From contig JAURIJ010000006.1 of the NCBI GenBank assembly GCA_030832825.1, positions 57,993 to 121,992 on the forward strand: a stretch of 64,000 nucleotides of DNA, written 5' to 3'. This DNA is from Gammaproteobacteria bacterium. GTDB lineage: Bacteria; Pseudomonadota; Gammaproteobacteria; Pseudomonadales; Pseudohongiellaceae. The notes under the pieces were generated by a model, which did not search any database, was not told where the DNA came from, and saw only the letters and a program-made list of their open reading frames with translations. Shown piece after piece: positions 1-9,790 of the stretch; the stretch's first letter is position 1, and each line of letters starts with the position of its first letter. A program made the translations under genes and the position numbers.

Positions 1-1
1 C

Positions 2-439
2 GACCGTGTCGCGCTCACGCCCGTGGCGCTCGCCGAAGGCCAGATCCTGGCCCACCGACTGTTCGGCACACCCGCACGCGAGATGAGCTATGACAATGTT
101 CCGACTGCTGTCTTCTGCCATCCTGAGATCGCCACCGTCGGACTCAGCGAAGAGCAGGCAAGGGCAGGGGGCAGGGCCATCAAGGTGTTCCGCAGTCGCT
201 TCACCCCCCTGCGCCATACCCTGAGCGGTCGTGCCGAGAAGGCTTTCCTGAAGCTTGTTGTCGACGCGGAGTCAGACAAGGTTCTGGGGGCACACATGCT
301 GGGCGAAGGTGCCGCCGAGATCATCCAGGGGCTGGCCATCGCCTTGACCATGGGCGCCACCAAGGCCGATTTCGACAGAACCCTGGGCATCCATCCCAGC
401 ACCGCGGAAGAGTTCGTCACTCTGAGAACCCCATCCTGA
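2..439 (+). CDS. gor: Glutathione-disulfide reductase-type pyridine nucleotide-disulfide oxidoreductase, C-terminal part (truncated at window start)
   Basis: Frame open from base 2; dimerisation-domain motifs [21 protein letters not shown] and [13 protein letters not shown]. Confidence 0.85.
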   Translation, partial: DRVALTPVALAEGQILAHRLFGTPAREMSYDNVPTAVFCHPEIATVGLSEEQARAGGRAIKVFRSRFTPLRHTLSGRAEKAFLKLVVDAESDKVLGAHMLGEGAAEIIQGLAIALTMGATKADFDRTLGIHPSTAEEFVTLRTPS

Positions 440-455
440 ACACGAGGACCTCACG

Positions 456-2678
456 GTGAGCAGCGACAGTCCTTCAAGACACTTTCAACTGAAAATTGAG
501 GGCATGACCTGCGCCTCCTGTGTCGGCCGCGTGGAGAAAGCCCTGCGCGGCATGGAAGGCGTCGCATCGGCCAACGTCAACCTGGCGACAGAAACCGCCA
601 ACGTCGACGTGGCCACGAGCACGATTGCCGCCACGGATTTGATTCGCGTCATCGAGAAGGCGGGCTACGGTGCGACACTTCCCGACATCCATGCCTCGGT
701 GGATGACAGCCAGCGTGCCTTGCAGCGCCAACGCCAGGAAGCGCTGGCAGTCTTGATCGCGGCCCTGCTGTCGACGCCGCTCGTGGTGCCGATGCTGGCG
801 GATCTGGCCGGCTACCACTGGATGCTGCCTGGCTGGCTGCAATGGGCACTGGCGACACCGGTGCAGTTCTGGCTCGGAGCCCGCTTTTACAGCGCTGGGT
901 GGAAAGCCGTCAGGGCCGGCGCAGGCAACATGGACCTGCTGGTGGCACTCGGCACCAGTGCCGGCTATGGCTTGAGTGTGTACGAAGTCCTGCGCACAGC
1001 AGGCACCGACATGGGGCATTTCTATTTCGAGGCTTCGGCTGTGGTGATCACCCTGGTGCTCACGGGCAAATGGCTGGAAGGTCGCGCGAAACGCGAAACA
1101 ACAGCGGCCATCCGCGCACTACAGTCCTTGCGACCACAACACGCCCAGGTGCGCACCGGCAGCGCGCAAATGCTGCGTCCGATTGACGCGATCCGACCGG
1201 GTGACCAAGTCATCGTCAAACCAGGCGAGCAGATTCCTGTCGATGGCCGCGTGCTGGAAGGCAGCAGCGAAGTCAACGAAGCTATGCTGACCGGGGAAAG
1301 CCTGCCAGTGCCAAAGCACACCGGCGACAGGGTCACGGGCGGCGCGCTCAATGGCTCCGGACTCCTGGTCGTGGAAACCCTCGCGGTTGGCAGCGAGACC
1401 ACGCTGTCGCGCATCATTCGGCTGGTGGAAGACGCTCAGGCGGCCAAGGCCCCCATCCAGCAACTGGTAGACAAGGTCAGCGCCGTCTTCGTGCCGAGCG
1501 TGCTGGTGCTGGCCTTGCTGACGCTCGGCTTCTGGTGGTGGTATGCCGGGGATGTCCAGCAAGCCATCCTCAACGCCGTGTCGGTGCTCGTCATCGCTTG
1601 TCCCTGCGCGCTGGGCCTTGCCACCCCGACGGCGATCATGGCCGGCACTGGCGTGGCTGCCAGCCATGGCATTCTCATCAAGGATGCCGAAGCGCTCGAA
1701 TTGCTCCACAAGACCACCACGCTGGTGTTCGACAAGACGGGCACGCTCACGGAAGGCAAACCTGCACTGATCGCTGTCATTCCCGTGGGTATCGACGAGC
1801 ACGAACTGCTGCGCCTGGCAGCGGCGCTGCAGCGTGGCAGCGAACATCCCCTGGCACGCGCCATGCTCTCCGTGGCAGAGGACAAGGCGCTCACGCTGCC
1901 CGAGGTCAGCAATCTGCAGGCGATTCCGGGGCGCGGCCTTGTGGCCGAAGTCGATGGCCGGACACTGCAGCTGGGCAGCAGCCGACTGCTGCAGGAACTC
2001 GGGCTGGAGCCTGGTTTGCTGCGCAGCGACGCGGAACGCCTTGAAAGCCAGGGCAACAGCATTTCCTGGCTGGCAGAGACCGGTGCCCAACCGCGCATTC
2101 TTGGTCTGTTCGCGTTTGGCGATCAGGTGCGCAGCGGCGCACGACAGGCCATGGACAGGCTGCATCTGCAAGGCATCGAGACTGTCATGCTCACGGGCGA
2201 CAATGAAGGCAGTGCCAGACATGTCGCCGCCCAGCTTGGCATGGACAAGGTCTTCGCCAATGTGCTGCCGGGCGACAAGGCCAGCGTGATCAGGCAGCTC
2301 AAGTCGCCCACGTCGACCGTGGCCATGATCGGCGACGGCATCAATGATGCGCCGGCGCTGGCCAGCGCAGACATCGGCATCGCCATGGCCACAGGTTCCG
2401 ATGTCGCCATGCACACAGCCGGCATCACGCTGATGCGCGGCGATCCGCTGTTGATCGGCAGCGCCATCGGCATTTCGCGCAGGACTTACACCAAGATTCG
2501 TCAGAACCTGTTCTGGGCGTTCTTCTACAATCTGATCGGCATTCCGCTGGCAGCGTCCGGATTGCTGAATCCAGTGTTCGCCGGTGCGGCGATGGCCTTC
2601 AGCAGCGTCAGTGTGGTGAGCAATGCCTTGTTGCTGCGGCGCTGGAAGCCAGAGCGGCTTGATGAAGAGAAAGATTAA
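456..2678 (+). CDS. copA: Copper-translocating P-type ATPase
   Basis: N-terminal HMA motif GMTCASC, TGES, CPC motif (IACPCALG), [20 protein letters not shown]. Confidence 0.95.
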   Translation: MSSDSPSRHFQLKIEGMTCASCVGRVEKALRGMEGVASANVNLATETANVDVATSTIAATDLIRVIEKAGYGATLPDIHASVDDSQRALQRQRQEALAVLIAALLSTPLVVPMLADLAGYHWMLPGWLQWALATPVQFWLGARFYSAGWKAVRAGAGNMDLLVALGTSAGYGLSVYEVLRTAGTDMGHFYFEASAVVITLVLTGKWLEGRAKRETTAAIRALQSLRPQHAQVRTGSAQMLRPIDAIRPGDQVIVKPGEQIPVDGRVLEGSSEVNEAMLTGESLPVPKHTGDRVTGGALNGSGLLVVETLAVGSETTLSRIIRLVEDAQAAKAPIQQLVDKVSAVFVPSVLVLALLTLGFWWWYAGDVQQAILNAVSVLVIACPCALGLATPTAIMAGTGVAASHGILIKDAEALELLHKTTTLVFDKTGTLTEGKPALIAVIPVGIDEHELLRLAAALQRGSEHPLARAMLSVAEDKALTLPEVSNLQAIPGRGLVAEVDGRTLQLGSSRLLQELGLEPGLLRSDAERLESQGNSISWLAETGAQPRILGLFAFGDQVRSGARQAMDRLHLQGIETVMLTGDNEGSARHVAAQLGMDKVFANVLPGDKASVIRQLKSPTSTVAMIGDGINDAPALASADIGIAMATGSDVAMHTAGITLMRGDPLLIGSAIGISRRTYTKIRQNLFWAFFYNLIGIPLAASGLLNPVFAGAAMAFSSVSVVSNALLLRRWKPERLDEEKD

Positions 2679-2739
2679 ATAGAGACTTCAGTGAATTGTT
2701 TTTAAAGGAATAGGATTGCGCGCGTTCTTTTTCGAGCAC

Positions 2740-2781
2740 CTCCACTATTTCCGGTAATAAAGATTACCGGAAATAGTGGAG
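2740..2781. repeat. Perfect 19-bp inverted repeat with 4-nt loop
   Basis: CTCCACTATTTCCGGTAAT (2740-2758) / AAAG / ATTACCGGAAATAGTGGAG (2763-2781); lies between convergent copA and the PTP-like gene; no T-tract on either side. Confidence 0.85.
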
Positions 2782-2821
2782 CGGCAAGCCTGGAGGCTAC
2801 ACGATGGCAGCCACCCTGCTT

Positions 2822-3445
2822 TCAGTTGGTTCTGGGCGGCGGCGGTGTCCAGTCACAACCCGGGCATTCAGCCGATTTGCCATGTTCGGCCAGCACGGCA
2901 AAGATGAAGTCACGCCACACGGCATTGGGCTGCCAGACCGTGTTCATGTCTGCCTTGGCTTGCTCGACAGGCACATCCTCGTAGATCACGCGATAAAGGA
3001 AGCTGAACGCCGTGGCGCGCGCATTGACCTGGCAATGCAGCAGCGTCTTCATGTCCGGCTCGCGTTGCATGGCATCGGCGAAAGCATTGAAGTCACGGGC
3101 TGTCGGATTGTTGAAATCCACTGGGATATGCAGGTAGTCCAGTCCCAGTTCCTTGATCAGCTGGTCCTCTTCCGGAATCGCCGGGCCGACTGTGCTGAAC
3201 GCGATGTAGATCACCCGCTCGTAGCCCGCGTCCTTGATCAGCGGCAGCTGTTCGCGAGTGGGTTGACCGGAGCTGGAGAACATCGGGCTGTAAGACTTGT
3301 AATTGAGGATATCCCGCACACTGGGGGAATCCTGCGCCTGCACGCCGGCCGAGACGGCACTCAATGCCACACATGCACTGAACAGACTCGCTGATAGCGC
3401 CTTCCAACCTGCGTTTCGAGGTTTGCTTGAATTTCGCATGACCAC
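2822..3445 (-). CDS. Exported protein tyrosine phosphatase-like (DSP/BLH-type) protein
   Basis: Signal peptide-like N-terminus; DYLHIPVDFNNPT and LLHCQVNARATAFSFLYRV region resembling a PTP P-loop. Confidence 0.65.
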   Translation of the reverse strand: MVMRNSSKPRNAGWKALSASLFSACVALSAVSAGVQAQDSPSVRDILNYKSYSPMFSSSGQPTREQLPLIKDAGYERVIYIAFSTVGPAIPEEDQLIKELGLDYLHIPVDFNNPTARDFNAFADAMQREPDMKTLLHCQVNARATAFSFLYRVIYEDVPVEQAKADMNTVWQPNAVWRDFIFAVLAEHGKSAECPGCDWTPPPPRTN

Positions 3446-3578
3446 TCCTTATTGATGAAAATCCGACACTGCCGTTCGACACGACGACTCCGGCGGCAGA
3501 ATAGCTCAGAACACTCCGCAGCAACCAGAGCAAAGGAGCTTTGCTTTTGCCTGCGCCGCCCCCATAAGATGTCGCACG

Positions 3579-4784
3579 ATGACAAGATCCATTGCCCCCT
3601 CCCCCCTGTTCGACACCCTGGACGAGATGCCCAATCCCTTTCGGCATCCACGTCGCAGCCTGTCCGGACTGCCGGATTCACCTCCCGACTCGGCCTTGAG
3701 CGACTATCAGTTCGCCGCGGAATTTCTCTACAGCTACCGCGGCAGCCCGGACACCTTTTCCACCTACCGGCGCGAGATCGAGCACTTCCTGCAATGGTGC
3801 TGGTGGATTGCGGGCAAGGCCGTCCCCGATATCCAGCGTGAAGACATCGAGGCCTATGTGGATTTTGCTCGCAATCCGCCGGCGGGCTGGATAGGCGAGA
3901 AAACCGTCGCACGTTTTGTGTCGCAGGAAGGCGAGCGGCGGCCCAACCCGCACTGGCGTCCTTATGTAACCACCACTGGCAGCTACTCGCTCTCACAGGC
4001 CGCATTGCAGTCCTTGTTCAGCGTCCTGAGCAGTTATTTTTCGTTCCTGATGCAGGAAAACCAGATTGCCGCCAACCCGGTGGCGCAAATCCGTCAAAAG
4101 AGCAAGTTCATCCGCAAGCACCAGTCGAGTACCCAGACACGCCGGCTGTCGCCGCTGCAATGGTCCTTCGTGATCGAGACTGCCCAGGCGCTGGCCGCAG
4201 TGGATCCTGCAGTGCACGAACGTACCCTGTTCATCATGAATGCTCTGTATGCCCTGTATCTGCGTATCTCCGAGCTGGTGGAAACCCCGCGCTGGATTCC
4301 ACAGATGGGGCATTTCCAGCGCGACATCGAGGGCAACTGGTGGTTTCTGACCGTGGGCAAGGGAAACAAGGAACGCGAGATTTCCGTCAGCGACAGCATG
4401 CTCGAAGCCCTGCGGCGTTACCGTGTGTCGCGGGGACTGACACCCCTGCCCCTCCCCGGCGAAGCAACTCCGTTGATTCACAAGACCCGTGGCAATGGAG
4501 GCATCACCAGCACGCGGCAGATTCGCGGCATCGTGCAGCATTGTTTCGACGCAGCGGAAGAAAAACTGCGCAAGGACGGTTTTGCCGAAGAAGCGGACCG
4601 CCTGAGCGCTGCCACGGTGCACTGGCTGCGGCACACCGGCATTTCGGAAGACGTGAAGCATCGTCCGCGCGAGCATGTTCGTGATGACGCCGGTCACGGC
4701 TCGAGTGCCATCACCGACCGCTACATCGATGTGGAACGAGCCGAGCGCCATGCCAGCGCACGGCACAAGAAAATTCAGGAGTGA
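3579..4784 (+). CDS. Tyrosine-type site-specific recombinase/integrase
   Basis: Core-binding SAM-like N-terminus; catalytic R (YALYLRISELVE), HWLRHTG, GHGSS, DRYIDVE. Confidence 0.9.
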   Translation: MTRSIAPSPLFDTLDEMPNPFRHPRRSLSGLPDSPPDSALSDYQFAAEFLYSYRGSPDTFSTYRREIEHFLQWCWWIAGKAVPDIQREDIEAYVDFARNPPAGWIGEKTVARFVSQEGERRPNPHWRPYVTTTGSYSLSQAALQSLFSVLSSYFSFLMQENQIAANPVAQIRQKSKFIRKHQSSTQTRRLSPLQWSFVIETAQALAAVDPAVHERTLFIMNALYALYLRISELVETPRWIPQMGHFQRDIEGNWWFLTVGKGNKEREISVSDSMLEALRRYRVSRGLTPLPLPGEATPLIHKTRGNGGITSTRQIRGIVQHCFDAAEEKLRKDGFAEEADRLSAATVHWLRHTGISEDVKHRPREHVRDDAGHGSSAITDRYIDVERAERHASARHKKIQE

Positions 4785-4914
4785 GTCTGCGTGGCCCGGG
4801 ATGCCCGGCCGCCGCGGCCTGCGGCCTGGCCGCCGCGATTTAGTACTGGAAAAAAAGGCCTTGCATGGTTTATAAGACGGTAACGAAATGCTCAATCACT
4901 TGGTGCACAACGCT

Positions 4915-7155
4915 ATGAAGACATCTGAATCGACTCTGTACCGACACTCAGAATCACGCACGCCCTCAGCGTGCCGAAAGCTGGCAGCGGCCATCAGTCT
5001 GATGCTGGCATTCAGCACCACCGGCGTCCTGGCCCAGGAGCCGGAAATTCTCAATCCGGTGCTGGATGTGAACACCCTGTTCACCCCCCTGAGCTCCGAG
5101 GAAGTCTACGGTGTCACTGCCGCCGAGCTGCTGGCGGAGCTGGAAGAGAAGCACTACTCGCGCGTGCTTTTCGACGATCTGTTTTCCGACAAGGTGTTCG
5201 ACGCCTACCTCAAGGCACTCGACGGCCAGCACCTGTATTTCCTGCAGGAGGACATCGACCAGCTGTCCCTCTACAGTACTGCACTGGATGACACCCTGAA
5301 GACGGGCAATATCGACCCGGCCTTCGAGATCTACAATCTCTACCACAAGCGACTGCTGGAACGTCTCGTCTACGCCATCGACCAGGTGGAAAACCACTTG
5401 CCGTCCTACGATTTCACGCTGGACGAGACCATCGAGATCGAGCGCGAGGAATCGCCCTATGCCCTGACCACCGCCGAGCTGGACGAGCTGTGGCGCCTGC
5501 GCGTCAAGAACAGCGCCCTGAGTCTCAAGCTGGCCAATCTCGAGATAGCCGACATCCAGGAACGCCTGAGCAAGCGCTACCGTCAGCAACTCAATCAGGT
5601 GCTCAAGACCAACAACCGTGACGTGTTCCAGTCCTATCTGGCCACCGTCGCCAGCACCATCGACCCGCACACCAGCTACTTCTCGCCGCGCGACTCCGAG
5701 AACTTCAACATGGGACTGCGTCTGTCCCTGCAAGGCATCGGCGCCCAGCTGACCACTGAGGACGAGTACACCAAGGTGGTGGAGCTCATCAAGGGCGGCC
5801 CGGCCGAGCGTGGCAAGGAGCTCAAGGCGGGTGATCGCATCATCGGCATCGCCCAGGGCGTGGATGGAGAGATGAAGGATGTCATCGGCCTGCGCCTGGA
5901 TGACGTGGTGGATCAGATCCGCGGCGAGAAAGGCACCGTCGTGCGCCTGAACGTGATCCCGGCAGAAGCCACGGGTGAGACCCAGGCACACGTGGTCGCC
6001 ATCACGCGCGACACCGTGAAACTGGAAGACCAGTCCGCCAAGAAGGAAGTGCTGGAAGTCACCTACAACGAAGGCATCTACAAGGTGGGCATCATCAAGC
6101 TGCCCACCTTCTACTTCGATTTCGAGGCGGCGGCCGCCGGTCAGACCGATTACAAGAGCTCCACGCGTGACGTGAAGCTGCTGCTGGAGGAACTCAAGGC
6201 AGAGGGCGTGGACGCCGTGGTCATGGATCTGCGCGACAATGGCGGAGGCTCCCTGACGGAGGCCAACGACCTGGTAGGTCTGTTCATCGACACCGGCAAT
6301 ACCGTGCAGATCCGCTACTCCGGTCTGCGCAACGGTTTCGTCCGCGCCTATGGTGATGGCAATCCCGAAGTGACCTACGACGGCCCGCTGGGCGTGCTCG
6401 TCAATCGTGCCAGTGCGTCTGCTTCCGAGATATTCGCCGGGGCGATTCAGGACTACCAGCGCGGCATCATCCTGGGCGGCCAGACCTTCGGCAAGGGCAC
6501 TGTGCAGGAAATCATTCCGATGGAATATGGTCAGGTGAAGCTCACCCGCTCCAAGTTCTATCGCATTTCCGGCGCCAGCACCCAGCATCGCGGGGTGGTG
6601 CCGGACATCCTGTTCCCGGATCGGTACCAGGCCATCAAGGAAATGGGTGAAAGCAATCTTGATGGTGCCCTGCCCTGGGATACCGTGCGTCCTGTGGAAT
6701 TCAACACCTACTTTCCGATCAAGGACATCCTGACGGATCTGCAGGTCAAGCATGACGAGCGCGTTGCAAACGACCCGGACTTCATCTATCTGGCAGAGCA
6801 GATCGAGCGTTCACGCGAGATGCGCGAACGCACCTTGCTTTCGTTGAATGAGTCCACTGTGCGCAAGGAGCGTGACGACAACCGTCTGGCAGAGTTCAAC
6901 GCCAACAACATGCGTCTTTTCTTGAAGGGGCTGCCGATGGAGGAATGGACGGAACCGACCGAGGAAGAACTCGATCCGGATGCCGTCGCCGCCGTCACTC
7001 CCGAGGAAACGGACGAAGAAGAGGCAAATCAGGAAGACGATCCGCTGCTGGTGGAAAGCAGCTACATCCTGATCGACATGGCCCAGATGCTGGGCAGCCC
7101 GATGACGGCAGACGCTGTCAGCACTTCCGGCAATCTGAACGCTTCCAACCTCTGA
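4915..7155 (+). CDS. prc: Carboxy-terminal processing (tail-specific) protease, S41 family
   Basis: PDZ region followed by VVMDLRDNGGGSLTEA, RASASASEIFAGAIQDYQRGIILGGQTFGKGTVQ; signal peptide; ORF opens at 4888. Confidence 0.92.
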   Translation: MKTSESTLYRHSESRTPSACRKLAAAISLMLAFSTTGVLAQEPEILNPVLDVNTLFTPLSSEEVYGVTAAELLAELEEKHYSRVLFDDLFSDKVFDAYLKALDGQHLYFLQEDIDQLSLYSTALDDTLKTGNIDPAFEIYNLYHKRLLERLVYAIDQVENHLPSYDFTLDETIEIEREESPYALTTAELDELWRLRVKNSALSLKLANLEIADIQERLSKRYRQQLNQVLKTNNRDVFQSYLATVASTIDPHTSYFSPRDSENFNMGLRLSLQGIGAQLTTEDEYTKVVELIKGGPAERGKELKAGDRIIGIAQGVDGEMKDVIGLRLDDVVDQIRGEKGTVVRLNVIPAEATGETQAHVVAITRDTVKLEDQSAKKEVLEVTYNEGIYKVGIIKLPTFYFDFEAAAAGQTDYKSSTRDVKLLLEELKAEGVDAVVMDLRDNGGGSLTEANDLVGLFIDTGNTVQIRYSGLRNGFVRAYGDGNPEVTYDGPLGVLVNRASASASEIFAGAIQDYQRGIILGGQTFGKGTVQEIIPMEYGQVKLTRSKFYRISGASTQHRGVVPDILFPDRYQAIKEMGESNLDGALPWDTVRPVEFNTYFPIKDILTDLQVKHDERVANDPDFIYLAEQIERSREMRERTLLSLNESTVRKERDDNRLAEFNANNMRLFLKGLPMEEWTEPTEEELDPDAVAAVTPEETDEEEANQEDDPLLVESSYILIDMAQMLGSPMTADAVSTSGNLNASNL

Positions 7156-7185
7156 TCGCAGCGCTCCGCGCGCTGCCCACCAATG

Positions 7186-7217
7186 AAAAGGCCCTCTCGC
7201 AGAGGGCCTTCTTGTTT
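7186..7217 (+). terminator. Rho-independent terminator after prc
   Basis: AAGGCCCTCT/cgc/AGAGGGCCTT (7188-7210) followed by CTTGTTT. Confidence 0.8.
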
Positions 7218-7241
7218 GCGCGGGATGTGCGGTGAACCGCC

Positions 7242-9674
7242 TCAGGTACCGAGACGGTAGCGCAGCTTGATCACCAGTTCGCTGCCCAGCGGGTTCTCCC
7301 ATGAATTGTCGAACAGCTCATCGAAGGCCATCAGAGCACTGCGTCGGTTATCCCCCTTGGTGTAGACGATGAACAGGTCCGACAAGGGCGCGATCTGCCA
7401 GCGATAACGCAGCTGGAAGTTGAGCTGGGACAGGCCGAAACTGTCCGATGGCCCGGCTGGCTTGCTGGCCAGTTTCACCAGATCTCGGTTCTTGGTCGGC
7501 AGATGCGAGGGCAGCGTGTAGAACTCGTCTTCTTCGGCCTCGATTCCCACCCACTGCAGCGCCATGCTCAGTTGCTGACGTGCGGTCAGGAAGTAATCCA
7601 TGCTCATGTCGAAACGCCATTGATCGGCCTGGAAGGTCGTGAAGTTCTGGCGCTCCTGATGCAGCAGCCAACCATCACGATCGTCGTAGCTCACTTCCGT
7701 GTTGAAGGCGATATTGTCGCGGGGCCGCCAGTTGATGCCGGCGTTCACGCCCTTGCTGTTGCCGCCCTCGAACTCGCCGGAGGTGTTCATGCCGACGGTG
7801 TAACTGATGGTTCTGGCCGTGTTGGTCTGATAGCTGAGGTTGAAATTGTTGCGCTCGGCCGTGGCGAAGGTGCCGTTGCCGAAGCTGTTCTGATCGTCGT
7901 AGCGCTTGGGGAAATGCTGCAGGCCCACGTTGACGCGGGCCAGATTGTTCAGCGTGATGTTCGCTGCCAATACCGGGAAGGCATTGTTGGTGCGATCACC
8001 CGCTGCATTCTCCTCATAGCGCAGGAACGGATTGAAACGAAAATTGCGCACCAGCTTGAGATCGGATTTCACCCATTCGAAGCGGTACCACAGCTCGCGC
8101 GAATCGTTGCGCTCCTGGAAGCCGAAGTCATTGACGTGGAACTTCTCGTCCAGATACGTCATCTGCAGTGTGTGGCGAAGGCCCTGACGCGGGGTGTAGA
8201 CGATGTCGGCGAAGGCACCTTTGCCCTGCCCGCGCTCGTCGGTGTCCGTGGAAATGATCTGGCCGTCCACATTCCAGCGACCGCCGGTCATCAGGTAGTG
8301 AAAATCAACAGCATGCACTTCGGCGTCGGATTCGGGATGCTGTACCAGCGAGCCCATGTAACCCAGACCTCGATAGGCAGCTCCATTGCTGTCCTCGTAG
8401 ATCATGCGGAAGGTGCCGAAATCGCGACCGTCCTGAGAAAAACGGCGTCCACCGGCGGCGAAATCGCTCTCGTCTTCCACGGCAGTCATGACGCCATAGC
8501 GCACTGCCCCCACCTGCCCTGTCATCTTCACCGCCCCCAGCAGATCTGCGGGCCGAATACGCTCACGCGTGGGCAACGTCACGCCTGCAGGCAACTGCGG
8601 CGCGCGTGGCCTGGCGCCGATCCGTCGGGTGTTGACGATGGACAGGCGCTTGCCGTTCGCGCCCGTGGAGCGTGGGGTGGTGTTGAATATCTCCTGGCCT
8701 TCCTGGAAGAACAGTCGCTTCTCGGGGAAAAAGGTCTCGTTGGCGGTGAGATTGACGACCACGTTGTCCGATTCGGTCGAACCAAAATCGGGATTCACGG
8801 CGGCAGTCATCTGGAAATTGCTCGATGGCCTCCAGAACACATCGAAGCCCGCCTTGTAGCGCGTGTCGCTGTCGATCTCGTCGAACGTGGATGACGCGTA
8901 CGGGAACACGCTCCACTGCTGTCTGACGTCGACCCCTTCAAGCTGCAGATGCGGCAGATTGCTCATGAAAATCGAGTCGGATTCCGGAATCGGTGGCCAG
9001 GCCCAGGTCTGATTGAGATGAGCCACCTTGCGTTCCGTGTACACGCCGATCTGACGGACGCCATCCTCGCGCGGCATGGCCATCTGCCCCCAGGGCACGA
9101 AGAATTCGGCAGACCAGCCGGTGGCCGTCTGTGCCGTGGCGCCGTACCAGGCGCCGTCCCACTGCGTAGAGTACTGTCGCTCCGGCAGAATGGTGCCGTC
9201 AGCCTGATTGTCACCGAGGGCCAATGTCATCCAGTAACCGAAGAGCCCTTGCCCGGAAGTGTCCAGTGTCATCGACACGGTATCGCGATTGATGGCCAGA
9301 TTGTCGCGCGTGCTGATGCGTTGCACGATGCTGTCGGCCGGCTGATCCATGTCGAAGGAGACGTAGAGCCCGCGCTCGGTGTAGAAGAAACGCACCCGTG
9401 TGTCATGCGGCACCTCTGCCAGCGTGTCCGGGTCGATCACACGCATCTGATTGATGGGCTCGATACGGCCCCACACAGATTCGTCGAGCCGACCATCAAC
9501 GTCGACATTGGCCACGTCGTGATCCAGCTGCTGCAGCGTGATGTTCTGCTGACCGTTCAAATTGACCTGTACAGGATTTGCGGTGGCGGGAGCATTCTGA
9601 GCGTTGAGGGAGGTGGAACTGGTCAGGCAGGCAATGACAGCCGGAATAACAGTACGGTAATTCAAACGCGTCAC
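7242..9674 (-). CDS. DUF5916 / carbohydrate-binding family 9-like exported protein
   Basis: DGRLDESVWGRIEPINQ, ERGLYVSFDMDQPADSI, WSAEFFVPWGQMAM, then a beta-rich C-terminus ending LVIKLRYRLGT (outer-membrane-like). Confidence 0.75.
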   Translation of the reverse strand: MTRLNYRTVIPAVIACLTSSTSLNAQNAPATANPVQVNLNGQQNITLQQLDHDVANVDVDGRLDESVWGRIEPINQMRVIDPDTLAEVPHDTRVRFFYTERGLYVSFDMDQPADSIVQRISTRDNLAINRDTVSMTLDTSGQGLFGYWMTLALGDNQADGTILPERQYSTQWDGAWYGATAQTATGWSAEFFVPWGQMAMPREDGVRQIGVYTERKVAHLNQTWAWPPIPESDSIFMSNLPHLQLEGVDVRQQWSVFPYASSTFDEIDSDTRYKAGFDVFWRPSSNFQMTAAVNPDFGSTESDNVVVNLTANETFFPEKRLFFQEGQEIFNTTPRSTGANGKRLSIVNTRRIGARPRAPQLPAGVTLPTRERIRPADLLGAVKMTGQVGAVRYGVMTAVEDESDFAAGGRRFSQDGRDFGTFRMIYEDSNGAAYRGLGYMGSLVQHPESDAEVHAVDFHYLMTGGRWNVDGQIISTDTDERGQGKGAFADIVYTPRQGLRHTLQMTYLDEKFHVNDFGFQERNDSRELWYRFEWVKSDLKLVRNFRFNPFLRYEENAAGDRTNNAFPVLAANITLNNLARVNVGLQHFPKRYDDQNSFGNGTFATAERNNFNLSYQTNTARTISYTVGMNTSGEFEGGNSKGVNAGINWRPRDNIAFNTEVSYDDRDGWLLHQERQNFTTFQADQWRFDMSMDYFLTARQQLSMALQWVGIEAEEDEFYTLPSHLPTKNRDLVKLASKPAGPSDSFGLSQLNFQLRYRWQIAPLSDLFIVYTKGDNRRSALMAFDELFDNSWENPLGSELVIKLRYRLGT

Positions 9675-9790
9675 CTTGTATGTTCTTGTTGAAAACGCTG
9701 AGCGGGGGCTATCTCAGACGAGAAGAGGGCAAGGATAAACGGCGAAATTTTCGGCGTCCACCAAAGTGACCTATTGTCACATTCTGCGTG

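Noticed and set aside
1119-2414. 431-aa minus-strand ORF opposite copA
   Set aside because: Antisense shadow ORF, low-complexity His/Gln/Arg-rich sequence; copA is clear on plus.
4807-4837. GC-rich repeat GGCCGCCGCG x2 after the recombinase gene
   Set aside because: Only a ~6-bp alternative stem, no T-tract; compatible with base composition.
4966-6753. 595-aa minus-strand ORF opposite prc
   Set aside because: Antisense shadow of a well-supported protease gene.
9766-9780. CRP/FNR-like palindrome GTGAC-CTATT-GTCAC upstream of the DUF5916 gene
   Set aside because: Spacing does not fit the TGTGA-N6-TCACA CRP consensus and a single short palindrome is weak evidence.
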